A stretch of 64,000 nt of DNA from Listeria ivanovii subsp. ivanovii (GTDB lineage Bacteria; Bacillota; Bacilli; Lactobacillales; Listeriaceae), in the NCBI RefSeq assembly GCF_900187025.1, contig NZ_LT906478.1, positions 2,278,001 to 2,342,000 of the forward strand. The letters run 5' to 3'. The notes beneath the pieces were generated by a model. The model was not told the DNA's origin. It made no database searches and saw nothing but the letters and a program-made list of their open reading frames with translations. Each line of letters starts with the position of its first letter. The stretch's first letter is position 1. The translations under genes and the position numbers were made by a program. Below are positions 9,964-17,494 of the stretch, in pieces.

Positions 9964-10389
9964 TTTGCTTTTCCCTCCTTAAATACGAGTTTTTTCGCAT
10001 ATAACACACTGAATTATATCAAGCTACAAATAACTAAAACGTTCTCAAAGAACCAAAAAAACACCAATTGTGACATTTTGGTGAACAAAATAATTATCAT
10101 ATCACAAAAAATATTTTATCAGGAAGAAAAATCAACTTTTTAATGATTTGAAAACTTACGCATAATCCCTTATACACCAGCACTTTAATCCATTATATTT
10201 TTTATCAACCTGTGAATATCGCCATAGATTGATTAGTTACTATTTACTCATGCAGGATAAAAATTTTGTTCAGTTTAGAAAAAAATGCTAAAAAAACCGG
10301 TTTTATTGACTTTTTAGTGAACAAAACTAACCATATAAGGACATTATCCTTAATTTTTTATGCGTTTTTAACTTCTGTTAATAAAAAAA
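9964..10389. other. Upstream region of LPXTG gene
   Basis: About 425 bases without a gene. A TATAAT read on the minus strand at 10013-10018 is the best -10 for the LPXTG gene, with a weak -35. Two copies of a roughly 20-base motif (10071-10090 and 10307-10326) lie 236 bases apart. The region is very AT-rich and has no convincing ORF. Confidence 0.45.
10071..10326. repeat. Spaced direct repeat, 18 of 20 bases
   Basis: TGACATTTTGGTGAACAAAA at 10071-10090 recurs as TGACTTTTTAGTGAACAAAA at 10307-10326. Both copies lie in the region upstream of the LPXTG gene. They could be paired operator sites or a chance AT-rich similarity. Confidence 0.4.
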
Positions 10390-10416
10390 CAACCAAAGAT
10401 GCTGATTATCTTTGGT
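10390..10416 (-). terminator. Terminator at end of heme locus
   Basis: ACCAAAGAT and ATCTTTGGT pair around a short loop, followed on the minus strand by a long T run. It lies just beyond the stop codon of the Gp157-like gene. Confidence 0.85.
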
Positions 10417-10424
10417 CGGTCCAT

Positions 10425-10901
10425 TTATCGTATCCGAAGTGATTCACTTTCTACCAATATTGCCCCCTCAACTTCATTTCCTGACTTGAGTAATTCAGCA
10501 ATCCGCTTTTTATCGATTTTGGGTTCTTGTAATAAAAAGAACGGCTTAAGCAAAGTTTCATCCGTGACTTCTACGCTAGCTGGATTTTTCTGAATTTGAA
10601 TAGTAAAGAGAGTACTATTAATTTTCTTAATTTCTAGTCTTTCCATCTCCAATTGCAAATATGCTTTTAGCTTCCAAGCATTATTCTCTAAAGTTTGTTT
10701 ACGCTTTAGTAATCGTTTGCTCTCCATTCCAGCCATTTCAGCGTCCGCCATTAACGACTTAACTATTTTAGCAACATTCTCCGCTTTATCATGAAAACCA
10801 TCTGTAATCGCATCTAGTGTATCTTCTAGTGCCTCAGTTCTATTTTCTTCTAAAAGTTCTTGCACACGTAAATAATTATCAGTTAGCTCATATAATTTCA
10901 T
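10425..10901 (-). CDS. Phage Gp157-like protein
   Basis: 158 residues. It opens MKLYELTDNYLRVQELLEE, continues in a long charged helical region (about 20-105) and ends KIDKKRIAELLKSG...SESLRIR. This is the layout of Siphovirus Gp157 family proteins, normally found in prophages beside recombination genes and linked by some to phage resistance in streptococci. The start with AAAGG 9 bases upstream is preferred over two earlier in-frame starts. It is the last gene of the heme/srtB cluster (lmo2180 position), separated from srtB by a hairpin. No other phage gene is visible. Why it lies here is unknown; it may be a domesticated relic. Confidence 0.85.
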   Translation of the reverse strand: MKLYELTDNYLRVQELLEENRTEALEDTLDAITDGFHDKAENVAKIVKSLMADAEMAGMESKRLLKRKQTLENNAWKLKAYLQLEMERLEIKKINSTLFTIQIQKNPASVEVTDETLLKPFFLLQEPKIDKKRIAELLKSGNEVEGAILVESESLRIR

Positions 10902-10932
10902 CCAACTCATCCTTTCCAAAAAGAAAAAAAGC

Positions 10933-10957
10933 CCAAAAGAAGCTGCCCTTCCTTTGG
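10933..10957 (-). terminator. Hairpin between srtB and Gp157-like gene
   Basis: On the minus strand a 10-bp stem (CCAAAGGAAG with CTTCTTTTGG, one wobble) is followed by GCTTTTTTT. It should end most hup-srtB transcripts, leaving the Gp157-like gene to read-through. Confidence 0.8.
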
Positions 10958-10964
10958 TGCTTTC

Positions 10965-11705
10965 TCAGTTTGCTACTAACTTCCCTTGAATAACCATGCG
11001 TCCTTTTTCATAATCTTTCTCTGTATCACAAGTAGAAAGTGTAATAATTCGATCAGCTTCAGTTACTTCGACGTTGGATTGATAGATTGATTGTTGTTTC
11101 ACTTTTTGTAAATATTTTTCAAAATCTAGTTTATCTGGAAATTCTGTTTCTATATAATAGAAGTCTGTTGTCGTTTCATAGATAGCAAAAATTTCTACCT
11201 GATAATTTTGGAGTGCCGATTCATAAGTAAAAGTTGGATGTTCTGCTAAAAAATCTTTATCTAAATACTTCCTCAAATCAGCAAACATGGAACCGTCTTT
11301 CATATTATGCCCGTATATTATGGTATTTTTATCTAAGAATTCATTTGTATTGCGATAATCCTTAAAAATACTACCTGCCCTCGCTTGCTCATTCTTATAA
11401 TTATGGTGTAAATAATAGTCATTATCTGTACTTTGTAAAATAGGGTAATCTATTTCTGTATCATCCAAAGTTAACCAACCAGCCATATCTTTATTAAGCT
11501 GCTGCAAGGACTTAAGTTCATCTCTCACTTCCCCAGTTACATTAGTAGTAGTTACTTGTTCTGTATAAACAGCTTTTGCATCATCTAAAATGGAACGATT
11601 ATGCTTGTTTTCATATAGTTCAGATCCAATTTTCCAACCCGAAAAAAGAAAAACAGCTAATACAATCAACGTAACACTTTTCCCTAAAAACGATTTTGAT
11701 TTCAT
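10965..11705 (-). CDS. srtB: Sortase B
   Basis: 246-residue class B sortase, a membrane-anchored transpeptidase that joins NxxTx-type sorting signals to peptidoglycan. It has an N-terminal membrane anchor (about 8-24), catalytic His133 in YGHNMKDGS, Cys226 in TLSTC, and a C-terminal Arg in KGRMVIQ. The ATG with AAAGGAG about 10 bases upstream gives the length expected for Listeria SrtB; an 18-codon upstream extension lacks that spacing. It begins 4 bases after the hupC stop, so it is translated as part of the operon. Its substrates, Hbp1 and Hbp2, are encoded upstream in the same operon. Confidence 0.95.
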   Translation of the reverse strand: MKSKSFLGKSVTLIVLAVFLFSGWKIGSELYENKHNRSILDDAKAVYTEQVTTTNVTGEVRDELKSLQQLNKDMAGWLTLDDTEIDYPILQSTDNDYYLHHNYKNEQARAGSIFKDYRNTNEFLDKNTIIYGHNMKDGSMFADLRKYLDKDFLAEHPTFTYESALQNYQVEIFAIYETTTDFYYIETEFPDKLDFEKYLQKVKQQSIYQSNVEVTEADRIITLSTCDTEKDYEKGRMVIQGKLVAN

Positions 11706-11709
11706 ATTA

Positions 11710-12489
11710 TCAAAACTCCTTTCGCCTTTTTGGAACAATGTACGTACCTTGATTCCCATCTTCTACAATATTGGCATAAACTCCGTATGTTTCAGCAATT
11801 AGCTCTGTTGTTAAAAGTTCTTTAGATTCTCCTTTTGCAACTACCGCACCGTCTTTCATCACAATCAATTGGTCGCTATACGCTAGCGCTTGGTTTAAAT
11901 CATGTAAAATCATCACAATCGTTAAATTCTCGTCCTTGTTTAACCTTTTTATCAACTCTAAGATTTCAAGTTGGTAGTACATATCAAGAAATGTGGTAGG
12001 TTCATCTAACAGCAAAATGGGTGTTTCCTGAACTAAGGCAGTAGCAACAAAAACCCGTTGTCGCTCCCCACCTGAAAGACTTTCCACCAGTTTATCTGCT
12101 TTTTCAACTAGCTCTGTTTGAATTAATGCTGATTCGACTGCCAAATCGTCTTCTTTAGTTCTAGTGATTCGCCAGTTTTTATAAGGAAGCCTCCCAAAAT
12201 AAAGCAATTTCTTTACTGTCAACTCACTTGGCAAAATATTATTTTGATGTACAATCGCCACATTTTGAGCAAATTTTTTGGCTTTCCACTCAAAAATTGA
12301 TTTTCCTTCTAATAAAACTTCTCCCGTATCAGGTTCAAGTAGTCGAGCAAGTATTTCTAACAAGGTTGACTTCCCACTACCATTTGGCCCAACAATGGTA
12401 GTGATTTTATTTTTTTGGATCGTAAATGAGACATTTTTTAGAGTAGGTTCTGCAGAATTATAGCTAAAACTAACGTCCTTTACTTCCAT
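11710..12489 (-). CDS. hupC: Heme ABC transporter ATP-binding protein HupC
   Basis: 259-residue ATPase of the FepC/FhuC class that powers heme import through HupG. Walker A is GPNGSGKST (about 36-44), the signature is LSGGERQR, Walker B is ILLLDEPT and the switch His lies in ILHDLNQA. ATG at 12489 is chosen (6 bases after AAAGGGTG) over a GTG at 12498. It overlaps the end of hupG by 20 bases, indicating translational coupling. It is a single-gene ATPase, assumed to act as a homodimer. Confidence 0.93.
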   Translation of the reverse strand: MEVKDVSFSYNSAEPTLKNVSFTIQKNKITTIVGPNGSGKSTLLEILARLLEPDTGEVLLEGKSIFEWKAKKFAQNVAIVHQNNILPSELTVKKLLYFGRLPYKNWRITRTKEDDLAVESALIQTELVEKADKLVESLSGGERQRVFVATALVQETPILLLDEPTTFLDMYYQLEILELIKRLNKDENLTIVMILHDLNQALAYSDQLIVMKDGAVVAKGESKELLTTELIAETYGVYANIVEDGNQGTYIVPKRRKEF

Positions 12490-13459
12490 AAAAATCACCC
12501 TTTCGCATTAAAAAGATTAAGAATGGTCCACCGATAATAAGCATAATCACGGAAGCCGGAATTTCCATTTGCTCGAATAATGTTCTGCCAATCGTATCTG
12601 CTACTAAGAGTAAAAGTGCCCCAAATAAAATCGAAAATGGAACCAATATTTGATAATTCCCACCAACCAGTTTTCTAGCAATATGCGGCACGAGTAAACC
12701 AACAAAAGCAATAACACCTACGATAGCCGTTGTAATAGAAGCAAGTAGCACAGCAATTAGAGCTAACCAGATTCTCGTCCGGTTTACTGGGACTCCAAAA
12801 CCACGAGCCATTTTATTTTCAAGCCCTAATACATTACACCATTTAGCAAGCACCCATGCACAAATCAGACCAAGGGCAACATAGATAAATAATGTTTCTA
12901 CATCCGACCACTTTTTCATCGCCAAACTCGCTGCATTACTTGCTGTTTGACTAGAAATAAGCGCCACCTGGGAAGAAAGTGCATCACTCAGGCCTGTAAA
13001 TACTGCATTAATTGCAATACCAATAATAATAAAACGAAGCGGATTAAAGTCAGAACGATAACTAAAGAAAAACACTAAAAAACAAGCAAGTGCTCCGCCA
13101 ATAAAGGAAAAAAGTGGTAACCAAAAATATAATTCCGGTAAAAATAAAAGAATCACAAAGCTAAAAAACTTTGCCCCAGCGGAAATACCAATTACTCCTG
13201 CATCAGCAAGCGGATTGCGCATCACAGCCTGAAGTAATAACCCAGAAACGGATAAAGCAGCACCCGCCAGTAAAGCAAGTATAATTCGAGGAAATCGCAA
13301 ATCAATAATGACTTCCACCGTCTCATTTCCACCAGTAAAAAGCCCTTTGATGAATTCTGGAATAGATACTGATAAACTCCCTGCTTGTATCGCCCATAGA
13401 AATGTCCCGATTAATAATACTGCAACTATCCCAAAATAACTTTTTTGCTTAATTGTCAT
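12470..13459 (-). CDS. hupG: Heme ABC transporter permease HupG
   Basis: About 329 residues, FecCD-family permease with some nine to ten hydrophobic segments. Family motifs include LRFPRIILALLAGAALSVSG near residue 50, PLADAGVIGISAGA, and GLLVPHIARKLVG, the cytoplasmic loop that meets the ATPase. The start ATG at 13459 overlaps the last 11 bases of hupD, preceded by GGAAAAG. An upstream extension of 13 charged residues is unlikely. It forms the heme importer with HupD and HupC. Confidence 0.92.
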   Translation of the reverse strand: MTIKQKSYFGIVAVLLIGTFLWAIQAGSLSVSIPEFIKGLFTGGNETVEVIIDLRFPRIILALLAGAALSVSGLLLQAVMRNPLADAGVIGISAGAKFFSFVILLFLPELYFWLPLFSFIGGALACFLVFFFSYRSDFNPLRFIIIGIAINAVFTGLSDALSSQVALISSQTASNAASLAMKKWSDVETLFIYVALGLICAWVLAKWCNVLGLENKMARGFGVPVNRTRIWLALIAVLLASITTAIVGVIAFVGLLVPHIARKLVGGNYQILVPFSILFGALLLLVADTIGRTLFEQMEIPASVIMLIIGGPFLIFLMRKGDFYGSKGR

Positions 13460-14321
13460 AAAGCATCTTTTCCATTTCTTGAAGTGCAGCTGGCGCATTC
13501 AAACTAGCTGTCATTCCAAATAAATTTTCATCCAAGTCATAGACACGATTATTTTTCACCGCATCGAAATGTTTCCAAATATCATTAGTTTTAAACTCTT
13601 CATTAAACATGTTTACGACCTCAGCTGGCATTCCATGAGCTGCACGCAAAATAATATCTGGATTAGCATTCTGTAAATATTCCGTGTTAGAAGCCAAATA
13701 TTCTACTTTTTGATTTGTTATAATATTTTTTCCTCCAGCAATTTTCACTAAATCACCTATGTAAGCATGTTCCGTCACAACTAAGTAACTACCAGGTACT
13801 CCCATTAATATTAAGACAGAGGGTTGTTCTTTTTTAGAAACACTTTTTTTCACTTGATTTACTTTGGTTGATAAATCTTCATTTAATTTTGTTGCTTCTT
13901 TGTCTCGGTCGAATTCTTTTCCAAGTTTACTAATCTCCTTTTGCATCGAGTCTAAACTAGTAAAATCTAAAAACTCTGTTTGCAAATTAGCTCCTGCGAA
14001 TCCTGATTTTAAATCAGCCTCGAGTGTTTTCGTGGAAAGAACAACATCTGGCTTCAACATCCGAATAATTTCTAAATCCGGCCCCATTGGCGACCCAGTT
14101 TCCTCCACTTTTGCATAACGCTCTGGCATTTTTTTGGAACTTGTAGGAATACCAACAAGCGGTAAATCAAGTTTATCCATAATTTCCGTGATTACGACCG
14201 TAGTAGTGACAATTTTGGGTGTTTGCTCTATTGTTTCCGTTTGTTTTTCAGCAGCCTCTTCCTTGCCACAACCTACTAACAAAAGCAGTAACGCCATACA
14301 TAAAAGCATTATTTTTTTCAT
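13449..14321 (-). CDS. hupD: Heme-binding lipoprotein HupD
   Basis: 290 residues. It has a lipoprotein signal with lipobox LVGC (lipidated Cys18), then a periplasmic-binding-type fold of the FecB/BtuF class (PF01497): TVVITEIMDKLDLPLVGIP, LKPDVVL and the Gly-rich GVPGSYLVV. It delivers heme from the wall-anchored hemophores to HupG/HupC. It follows hbp2 after an 88-base gap that contains a hairpin, and overlaps hupG. Substrate assignment rests on the neighbours; the fold alone could equally serve siderophores or cobalamin. Confidence 0.92.
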   Translation of the reverse strand: MKKIMLLCMALLLLLVGCGKEEAAEKQTETIEQTPKIVTTTVVITEIMDKLDLPLVGIPTSSKKMPERYAKVEETGSPMGPDLEIIRMLKPDVVLSTKTLEADLKSGFAGANLQTEFLDFTSLDSMQKEISKLGKEFDRDKEATKLNEDLSTKVNQVKKSVSKKEQPSVLILMGVPGSYLVVTEHAYIGDLVKIAGGKNIITNQKVEYLASNTEYLQNANPDIILRAAHGMPAEVVNMFNEEFKTNDIWKHFDAVKNNRVYDLDENLFGMTASLNAPAALQEMEKMLYDN

Positions 14322-14352
14322 AAATTATTTCCCCCAGTTATTAAATAAAATC

Positions 14353-14402
14353 GGTAAAGCGAGCCAAGTAAAGGAAAAACCTCCACCTAACTCGCTCTTA
14401 CC
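14353..14402 (-). other. Intercistronic hairpin, hbp2-hupD
   Basis: Outer arms GGTAAGAGCGAG and CTCGCTTTACC enclose an inner G-U-rich stem around a TTTTT loop, about 20 bp in all. On the minus strand only a weak T tract follows. It may attenuate or process the operon mRNA so that the surface proteins are made in excess of the importer. Confidence 0.55.
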
Positions 14403-14409
14403 AGTTTTA

Positions 14410-16119
14410 TTAACTTATTCTTTTACGTTTCAAACGATAAGCTAAATAAAGGAAGGAAGCTACAAATAATGTAATATACCATGCCATACTAGAAGTATCA
14501 CTTGTTTTTGCATTCTTCTCTGCTTTGTTTTCTGTTGTCGCTTTCTGAACAGTTTTTGTGTCGTCAAAATCCGGTTTCGGTAATTTAGGTCCAGCATTAT
14601 TAGACATATTATTTGTATTTAAAAGATCGTTTTTCGCCGGTTCTTTTAAAGTGACATCTGTTCCTGTAATGTCTTTAATAGTTGCTGCATTCAGTTTTAC
14701 TTGAACAATATATTCATGATCATAAGAAAAGCCAGGCATATCTTCAATTAAAACATGCGTTCTTACATCTGTATTAGCTGTTCCGTCTTTTACAGGATAT
14801 TTTACGCTTCTAGTATTTTTATTTAAATCACCAGAAACTACTTCCATATCTTTCCAAACACCATTTTGTTTATATTGAAATGTTTTGATCCAACTACTAT
14901 TTGTTAAAGTTAAATATACATAAGGCTGGTTATTTTCCACTTTAATCATGGCTGGTTTCATCACGTAACTTTCCATCATGGAAGTTTCTGCGGTCCCATC
15001 TTTAAACACATCAAAATCAATCGAATACGTATGTTTATTTAATAGATTTTTAGGATCCACTACAACTGGTTTAGTTGGCGTGGTTGTAACTGGCGGATTC
15101 GTTATCCCTGGATCAGGATTAGGTTTCGTTACTGGCGGAGTTGGTTTTTCTGGGTCAATTACAGGTGGAGTCACATCCGTTCCAGGATATGAACTAGCTG
15201 TAACCGCCTTTGCTGTATCAAAAACATAACGAAAATCTGCTTTTCCTTTATAAACTCCACCATTAAATGGCGCTTCATAATTAACATGTGCAGCAAGTGG
15301 TTGGTTTAAATCTTCCACTTCAATTTCCACTATTCTTGTATTTGCATCCTTATCTTCTGAAATAACTTTTACATCTTGTAATGCTCCTGCTAATTGTGTT
15401 TTCAGAGCTGTCACAGTCTTGTTATCATTGACTGTCATTGCAATTGTTTTCTTACCATTTTTAACTTTCAACCATGCTGGATTGTCAAAATAATTTTGCA
15501 TGCTTGAATTAGTGTCATCATTCGCTTTTTTAGCTACGAAAGGAATGGTATAAATACCGTCTGAAAGTGTCACAGGCGTGGTAACAGCAGGTTCAGAAAT
15601 CACTTTCAAGCTACTTGGATCAATGGTTAAATCCACTTGATACCAGTGATCATAGCTAATTGCATCTACTTTAATATGCATATACGAGTATATAATATCA
15701 TCAAGCGAACTTAGCTTGAACTTCTCTACACGTGTGTTATTTGTTGCATCTATGCTAACTGTTTGTACATCTTGATAGCTACCTTGATATACTTCTGCTT
15801 GTGCAGGTTTCGCTGGACGAGTTCCATCTTTTGAAACAGCCATTGTTTGCCAGAAATTGCTATTTGTAATGGTTAAGTACATATACGGTTGACCATTTTC
15901 CACTTTGATTGTAGCGGTATGATCAATATATTTATCTGCCTCGGATGATTCTTTCGTTGTTTTCCCGGTGTTATCTTTATAAAAATTTACTTGAACCTGA
16001 TATTCTCCGCCATCTTTTAGCCTTGAATCAGCTGCACTAGCTGAAAATCCAGGTATCATTTGAAAAATAAGTGTCAATGCGAGTAGCGGTACTAAGCCTT
16101 TTTTCCATAGTTTCTTCAT
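14410..16119 (-). CDS. hbp2: NEAT-domain heme-binding surface protein Hbp2
   Basis: 569 residues (SvpA, lmo2185-like); a hemophore covalently anchored by sortase B. It has a signal peptide (about 1-29, cleaved after SASA), three NEAT domains (about 36-170, 185-305 and 362-490), a proline-rich linker between the second and third (TPPVTKPNPDPG), a sorting motif NAKTS (536-540), a hydrophobic helix and a basic tail. NEAT1 (YDHWY) and NEAT3 (YDHEY) keep the YxxxY heme-binding signature; NEAT2 lacks it at the equivalent strand. The fifth sorting residue is Ser, where Asn is usual for SrtB substrates. It follows hbp1 by 12 bases in the Fur-controlled operon. Confidence 0.94.
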   Translation of the reverse strand: MKKLWKKGLVPLLALTLIFQMIPGFSASAADSRLKDGGEYQVQVNFYKDNTGKTTKESSEADKYIDHTATIKVENGQPYMYLTITNSNFWQTMAVSKDGTRPAKPAQAEVYQGSYQDVQTVSIDATNNTRVEKFKLSSLDDIIYSYMHIKVDAISYDHWYQVDLTIDPSSLKVISEPAVTTPVTLSDGIYTIPFVAKKANDDTNSSMQNYFDNPAWLKVKNGKKTIAMTVNDNKTVTALKTQLAGALQDVKVISEDKDANTRIVEIEVEDLNQPLAAHVNYEAPFNGGVYKGKADFRYVFDTAKAVTASSYPGTDVTPPVIDPEKPTPPVTKPNPDPGITNPPVTTTPTKPVVVDPKNLLNKHTYSIDFDVFKDGTAETSMMESYVMKPAMIKVENNQPYVYLTLTNSSWIKTFQYKQNGVWKDMEVVSGDLNKNTRSVKYPVKDGTANTDVRTHVLIEDMPGFSYDHEYIVQVKLNAATIKDITGTDVTLKEPAKNDLLNTNNMSNNAGPKLPKPDFDDTKTVQKATTENKAEKNAKTSDTSSMAWYITLFVASFLYLAYRLKRKRIS

Positions 16120-16131
16120 AATAATCCTCCT

Positions 16132-16755
16132 TTATTTAAAACTTGCTCGTCTTTTTAGTAAAACTAAACCTATTCCCGCTGCAACAAAAACAATGCCATA
16201 TAAGAACATTTGACTAGAGTCACTTGATTTCGGGTTTGCTACTTCTGTTTTTGATTCATTAGTAGTAACTTCTTTTGTTGCACCATCATCAGATGATTTT
16301 ATCGCTGCAGCAAGTGATTTTGCTGAACTCTCGTCAAACTTTAATTGAATTTGATACTCATGGTGATAATTCAGTCCATCATCATCAATATCTACCTTAA
16401 TTTTTGCTTTAACTGGACTACTTAAAGTGGATACTGGAAATTGTACTTTTCTAGTATCATTTGCAGTACTACTAGAAGTTACACTAACCGCACTACCTTC
16501 GACCCACAAGCCTGTAATCCACTTACTATGGTTCACTTGTAAGCTAACAGTAAATTTCCCTCCATTTATCGTTACGGTTGCTGGTTTATCAAAATAATCG
16601 TTCGCCATTGACGCAGAACCACTGTCACCTTGAAGCACCGTGTAATTAATCGAATAAGTCCCATCATTAATTGCTGCTTGTGCCGTCAAACCACTAGAAA
16701 GAAAAGAAAAACTAAACAAAACTATAAAAGCAACGAATACTGCAATCTTCTTCAT
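16132..16755 (-). CDS. hbp1: NEAT-domain heme-binding surface protein Hbp1
   Basis: 207 residues (SvpB, lmo2186-like). Signal peptide 1-28, one NEAT domain (about 30-150) with YHHEY as the YxxxY heme motif, a Ser/Lys-rich spacer, a non-canonical SrtB sorting motif NPKSS (174-178), a hydrophobic helix and KRR tail. It is the first gene of the heme operon, directly behind the Fur-box promoter. Its ribosome site AGAGGGGAGA is strongly purine-rich, the kind of target known to be bound by C-rich LhrC-family sRNAs in Listeria; those sRNA genes are not in this window. Confidence 0.94.
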   Translation of the reverse strand: MKKIAVFVAFIVLFSFSFLSSGLTAQAAINDGTYSINYTVLQGDSGSASMANDYFDKPATVTINGGKFTVSLQVNHSKWITGLWVEGSAVSVTSSSTANDTRKVQFPVSTLSSPVKAKIKVDIDDDGLNYHHEYQIQLKFDESSAKSLAAAIKSSDDGATKEVTTNESKTEVANPKSSDSSQMFLYGIVFVAAGIGLVLLKRRASFK

Positions 16756-16851
16756 ACATCTATCTCCCCTCTTTAATAAAAAATGTTAGTTATAAAAACC
16801 TCCACAAAATATTGTGAAGTAAAAGTTATGTAACTTCATCCGTTAATCACT

Positions 16852-16881
16852 ATTTTAATTGATAATGATTATCATTGTCAA
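16852..16881 (-). promoter_or_regulatory. Heme operon promoter with Fur box
   Basis: Read on the minus strand, -35 TTGACA (16876-16881), an 18-base spacer and -10 TAAAAT (16852-16857). The spacer is filled by a near-perfect 19-base Fur box at 16861-16879 (GATAATGATTATCATTGTC). Iron-loaded Fur bound here would block RNA polymerase directly, so the operon should be on only under iron limitation. Confidence 0.92.
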
Positions 16882-16915
16882 CTGTATTTTAATTTTTCTT
16901 GTGAAAGCTACAAAA

Positions 16916-16946
16916 AACCACGGATTTACGATGCTTATCCGTGGTT
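16916..16946 (-). terminator. Terminator upstream of heme operon
   Basis: AACCACGGAT pairs with ATCCGTGGTT; on the minus strand a T run follows. It ends the small gene at 16950 and insulates the Fur-controlled promoter from read-through. Confidence 0.88.
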
Positions 16947-16949
16947 CTA

Positions 16950-17222
16950 TCATTCTTCTTTCATTTCCATATTATTAGAAAACTGTTCAAACAACAAATC
17001 CCCTTTTAAGGTTAACGAATAGCGTTTCTCCGTTAGCTTATTATTTCGAGATAAATAACCATTCTCCTCTAGGCAATAAAGTGTAAGTAACACCTCATTT
17101 TTCGTGTATTTTCTCAATTCTCCAAAATCAATAACCTCTAGTGACATGTCATTAATTTTTGTATCTTCATTTTTCGCAAAAAGAAGCACTTCTTTCAACA
17201 ACTTTTTATCTTCAAATATCAT
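16950..17222 (-). CDS. Small winged-helix-like protein of unknown function
   Basis: 90 residues (lmo2187 position). Helices around 7-20 and 40-55 (KNEVLLTLYCLEENGYLS) and a strand-turn LTEKRYSLTLKGDLLFEQF look like a small winged-helix domain, so DNA or RNA binding is possible but unproven. The ATG at 17222 has AGGTGG 5 bases upstream; a GTG three codons earlier would overlap it. It stands alone between two terminators. The leader from about 17359 carries a C-rich hairpin and a terminator, so expression may be controlled by attenuation. Confidence 0.6.
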   Translation of the reverse strand: MIFEDKKLLKEVLLFAKNEDTKINDMSLEVIDFGELRKYTKNEVLLTLYCLEENGYLSRNNKLTEKRYSLTLKGDLLFEQFSNNMEMKEE

Positions 17223-17260
17223 TTTAACCACCTTTTTTTGTCATTTCAAGCTGATAACGT

Positions 17261-17359
17261 AAAAAGCCGTAGCACAAGGCCACGGCTTCTTACAGCGCAA
17301 TCAAAAGGAGAAATTCACACAATCAAATAAAGGGGGTATTTGTTTGTGATTTATTTCAC
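17261..17359 (-). ncRNA. Candidate small RNA or attenuator leader
   Basis: Minus-strand promoter TTGAAT (17389-17394), 17-base spacer and TATATT (17366-17371) preceded by TG. The predicted transcript folds a hairpin (17318-17348: CACAA/TTGTG and CAAATA/TATTTG, one A-A mismatch) that shows a CCCCCTT loop. A pyrimidine-rich TTTCTCCTTTTG segment follows, then a terminator stem with T run at 17261-17287. Either an sRNA of about 99 nt with anti-Shine-Dalgarno loops, or the leader of the small gene at 17222. Expression is not shown by sequence. Confidence 0.55.
17263..17287 (-). terminator. Terminator ahead of small gene
   Basis: AAGCCGT(A)GC pairs with GC(C)ACGGCTT around a 5-base loop; a TTTTT run follows on the minus strand. 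It lies only 39 bases before the next start codon, which suits either an sRNA end or an attenuator. Confidence 0.8.
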
Positions 17360-17456
17360 GGTTATAATATACCATATAAATCACTTTAATTCAATAGTTC
17401 ACATATCTATTTTTATATTTCATTTTGAGAACCTTCACTCACATTAGGCAAATCAA

Positions 17457-17481
17457 AAAGACACGAAATTTCCGCGCCTTC
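17457..17481 (-). terminator. pepF terminator
   Basis: On the minus strand AAGGCGCG and CGTGTCTT pair with wobbles and a bulged G around AAATTT, then TTTTTGATTT follows. It is just past the pepF stop. Confidence 0.65.
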
Positions 17482-17494
17482 TTGACAGTCTAGT

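Noticed and set aside
10083-10102. Possible Fur box (TGATAATTATTTTGT on the minus strand) upstream of the second LPXTG gene
   Set aside because: One half matches the 7-1-7 consensus but the other half matches only about four of seven positions, and the site is far from a convincing promoter.
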